A DNA stretch of 6,645 bases from Candidatus Poribacteria bacterium (GTDB taxonomy: Bacteria > Poribacteria > WGA-4E > UBA9662), in the NCBI GenBank assembly GCA_002697225.1, contig NZUQ01000053.1, forward strand, positions 1-6,645, given 5' to 3'. Made by a program: the position numbers and the translations under genes. Below, piece after piece: positions 5,663 through 6,645 of this stretch. The number at the start of each line of letters is the position of its first letter. The first letter of the stretch is position 1. The notes below the pieces were generated by a model. The model saw only the letters and a list, made by a program, of their open reading frames with translations, ran no database searches and was not told where the DNA came from.

Positions 5663-6645
5663 ATGCTAACACTAATTCTTACTAGTCTAGTGATGGAACT
5701 GACATCAGCAGTTTCTCATGTTGACACCAACGAATCAACGACAGGAAAAAAGGTAAAAGTTTTTATTCTAGCAGGGCAATCCAATATGGAAGGTCATGGT
5801 CAAGTACGGAGTCTCAATCACCTCGGGAAACATCCGCAGTATGGCTATTTGCTAGAAAAATTAAAAAACATAGATGGGTCGTGGAAGATTCGGAAGGACG
5901 TGACCATTGCATGGCAAGCCAAAGAGAAAAAGAGCGGCCCACTAACCATCGGATGGGGAAGTCAAGATCATGAAATAGGGCCGGAATTGATGTTCGGTAC
6001 CATCATGGGCGATAAGTATGATGAACCAGTACTGTTAATTAAAACTGCTTGGGGGGGCAAAGACGTGTTCTGCGATTTTCGATCGCCTACTGCGGGCAAG
6101 CTGACTGAGGATGAAGCACTTTTGTTGGAACGCGAACGATCGGAAAACAACAATCGTGAGATTGGGTACTACTACCACAAACTAGTTTCGGAAATCAAAG
6201 AACACCTGACCAATATAGATGATGTGGTTCCTAATTATCAAGGTCAAGGTTACGAAATTGCTGGGATGGCTTGGTTTCAAGGCTGGAACGATTTCTGCCA
6301 ATGGCATGTCGAGATTGATCAGAAAAAAGTGGGAGTTGGAATCATAGAGAATTACCCTAATAATCTGTCAGCTATGTTTCGTGATCTACGTCAGGATCTC
6401 AATGTACCCAATATGCCAATCGCCATTGGTGAAATGGGAATTGGTGGACATAACATTGAAGAAAAGGCTCAAGATCAAGGTAATCATGAAGCCCAAGCCA
6501 TGATAGACTTTCGCCAAGCACAGCAGGCCGTCGCGGATAACAAGACACTCAAAAGCATCACTTTCGTTCCAACAGCCGAGTTCTGGGATATCCGGCTCCA
6601 AGAACTCCGCCAAATTAGTGATGCCTACTGGAATGAGAAAAAAGA
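5663..6645 (+). CDS. SASA-family carbohydrate esterase (sialate O-acetylesterase-like), C terminus cut by window edge
   Basis: The frame is open from ATG 5663 to the right edge (327 codons plus two bases). VFILAGQSNMEGHG (33-46) carries the GQSN block with the predicted nucleophile S40. GPELMFG (106-112), KTAWGGK (127-133) and the block WFQGWND (204-210) complete the visible SGNH-type SASA (PF03629-like) core. The catalytic Asp/His block should lie beyond the edge. Family members remove O-acetyl groups from sialic acids or plant and algal polysaccharides; which one applies here is not decidable. The N terminus (LTLILTSLVMELTSA) is hydrophobic but lacks basic residues, so export is only possible, not clear. 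An in-frame TGA at 5636-5638 rules out a start far upstream. The nearest Shine-Dalgarno-like sequence, TGAGG at 5647-5651, is rather distant. Same strand and a 66-nt gap suggest co-transcription with GH32. Confidence 0.9.
   Translation, partial: MLTLILTSLVMELTSAVSHVDTNESTTGKKVKVFILAGQSNMEGHGQVRSLNHLGKHPQYGYLLEKLKNIDGSWKIRKDVTIAWQAKEKKSGPLTIGWGSQDHEIGPELMFGTIMGDKYDEPVLLIKTAWGGKDVFCDFRSPTAGKLTEDEALLLERERSENNNREIGYYYHKLVSEIKEHLTNIDDVVPNYQGQGYEIAGMAWFQGWNDFCQWHVEIDQKKVGVGIIENYPNNLSAMFRDLRQDLNVPNMPIAIGEMGIGGHNIEEKAQDQGNHEAQAMIDFRQAQQAVADNKTLKSITFVPTAEFWDIRLQELRQISDAYWNEKK

Overview
This window looks like part of a marine bacterial chromosome, most plausibly a Candidatus Poribacteria (sponge-symbiont) genome or a PVC-like relative. 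The basis is family recognition only: small secreted LamG proteins with a GSDRSPGIW core and a C-terminal 'PQxKL...W..(I/V)K' tail, a secreted kelch protein, a GH32 enzyme with an N-terminal beta-sandwich, and a SASA-type esterase. There is no rRNA, tRNA or other phylogenetic marker, so the assignment is moderate at best.

Layout. (1) Positions 1-369, minus strand: the N-terminal 123 codons of a secreted kelch-repeat protein that runs off the left edge. (2) 370-614: intergenic, with a perfect 34-nt palindrome at 553-586 that should terminate the LamG genes. (3) 615-3215, minus strand: three tandem paralogous secreted LamG-domain proteins (transcribed order 2424-3215, then 1492-2280, then 615-1394). 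Each has its own Shine-Dalgarno sequence, and the only clear terminator lies after the last gene, so one transcription unit is plausible. (4) 3216-4027: an 812-nt divergent intergenic region. It holds a 184-nt segment bounded by near-perfect inverted arms, a further AT-rich hairpin and one weak unassigned reading frame. (5) 4028-5596, plus strand: a GH32 beta-fructosidase starting at TTG. (6) 5663 to the right edge, plus strand: a SASA-family carbohydrate esterase lacking its C terminus.

How the genes may work together (inference). GH32 and the esterase, 66 nt apart on the same strand, could form a small glycan-processing operon: the esterase removing acyl groups and GH32 cleaving fructosyl residues. 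The divergent LamG proteins are exported single-domain sheets that could bind glycans or other surface ligands, but nothing in the sequence ties them to the same substrate. The best candidates for something undescribed are the inverted-repeat segment at 3303-3486 and the lineage-type LamG triplet.
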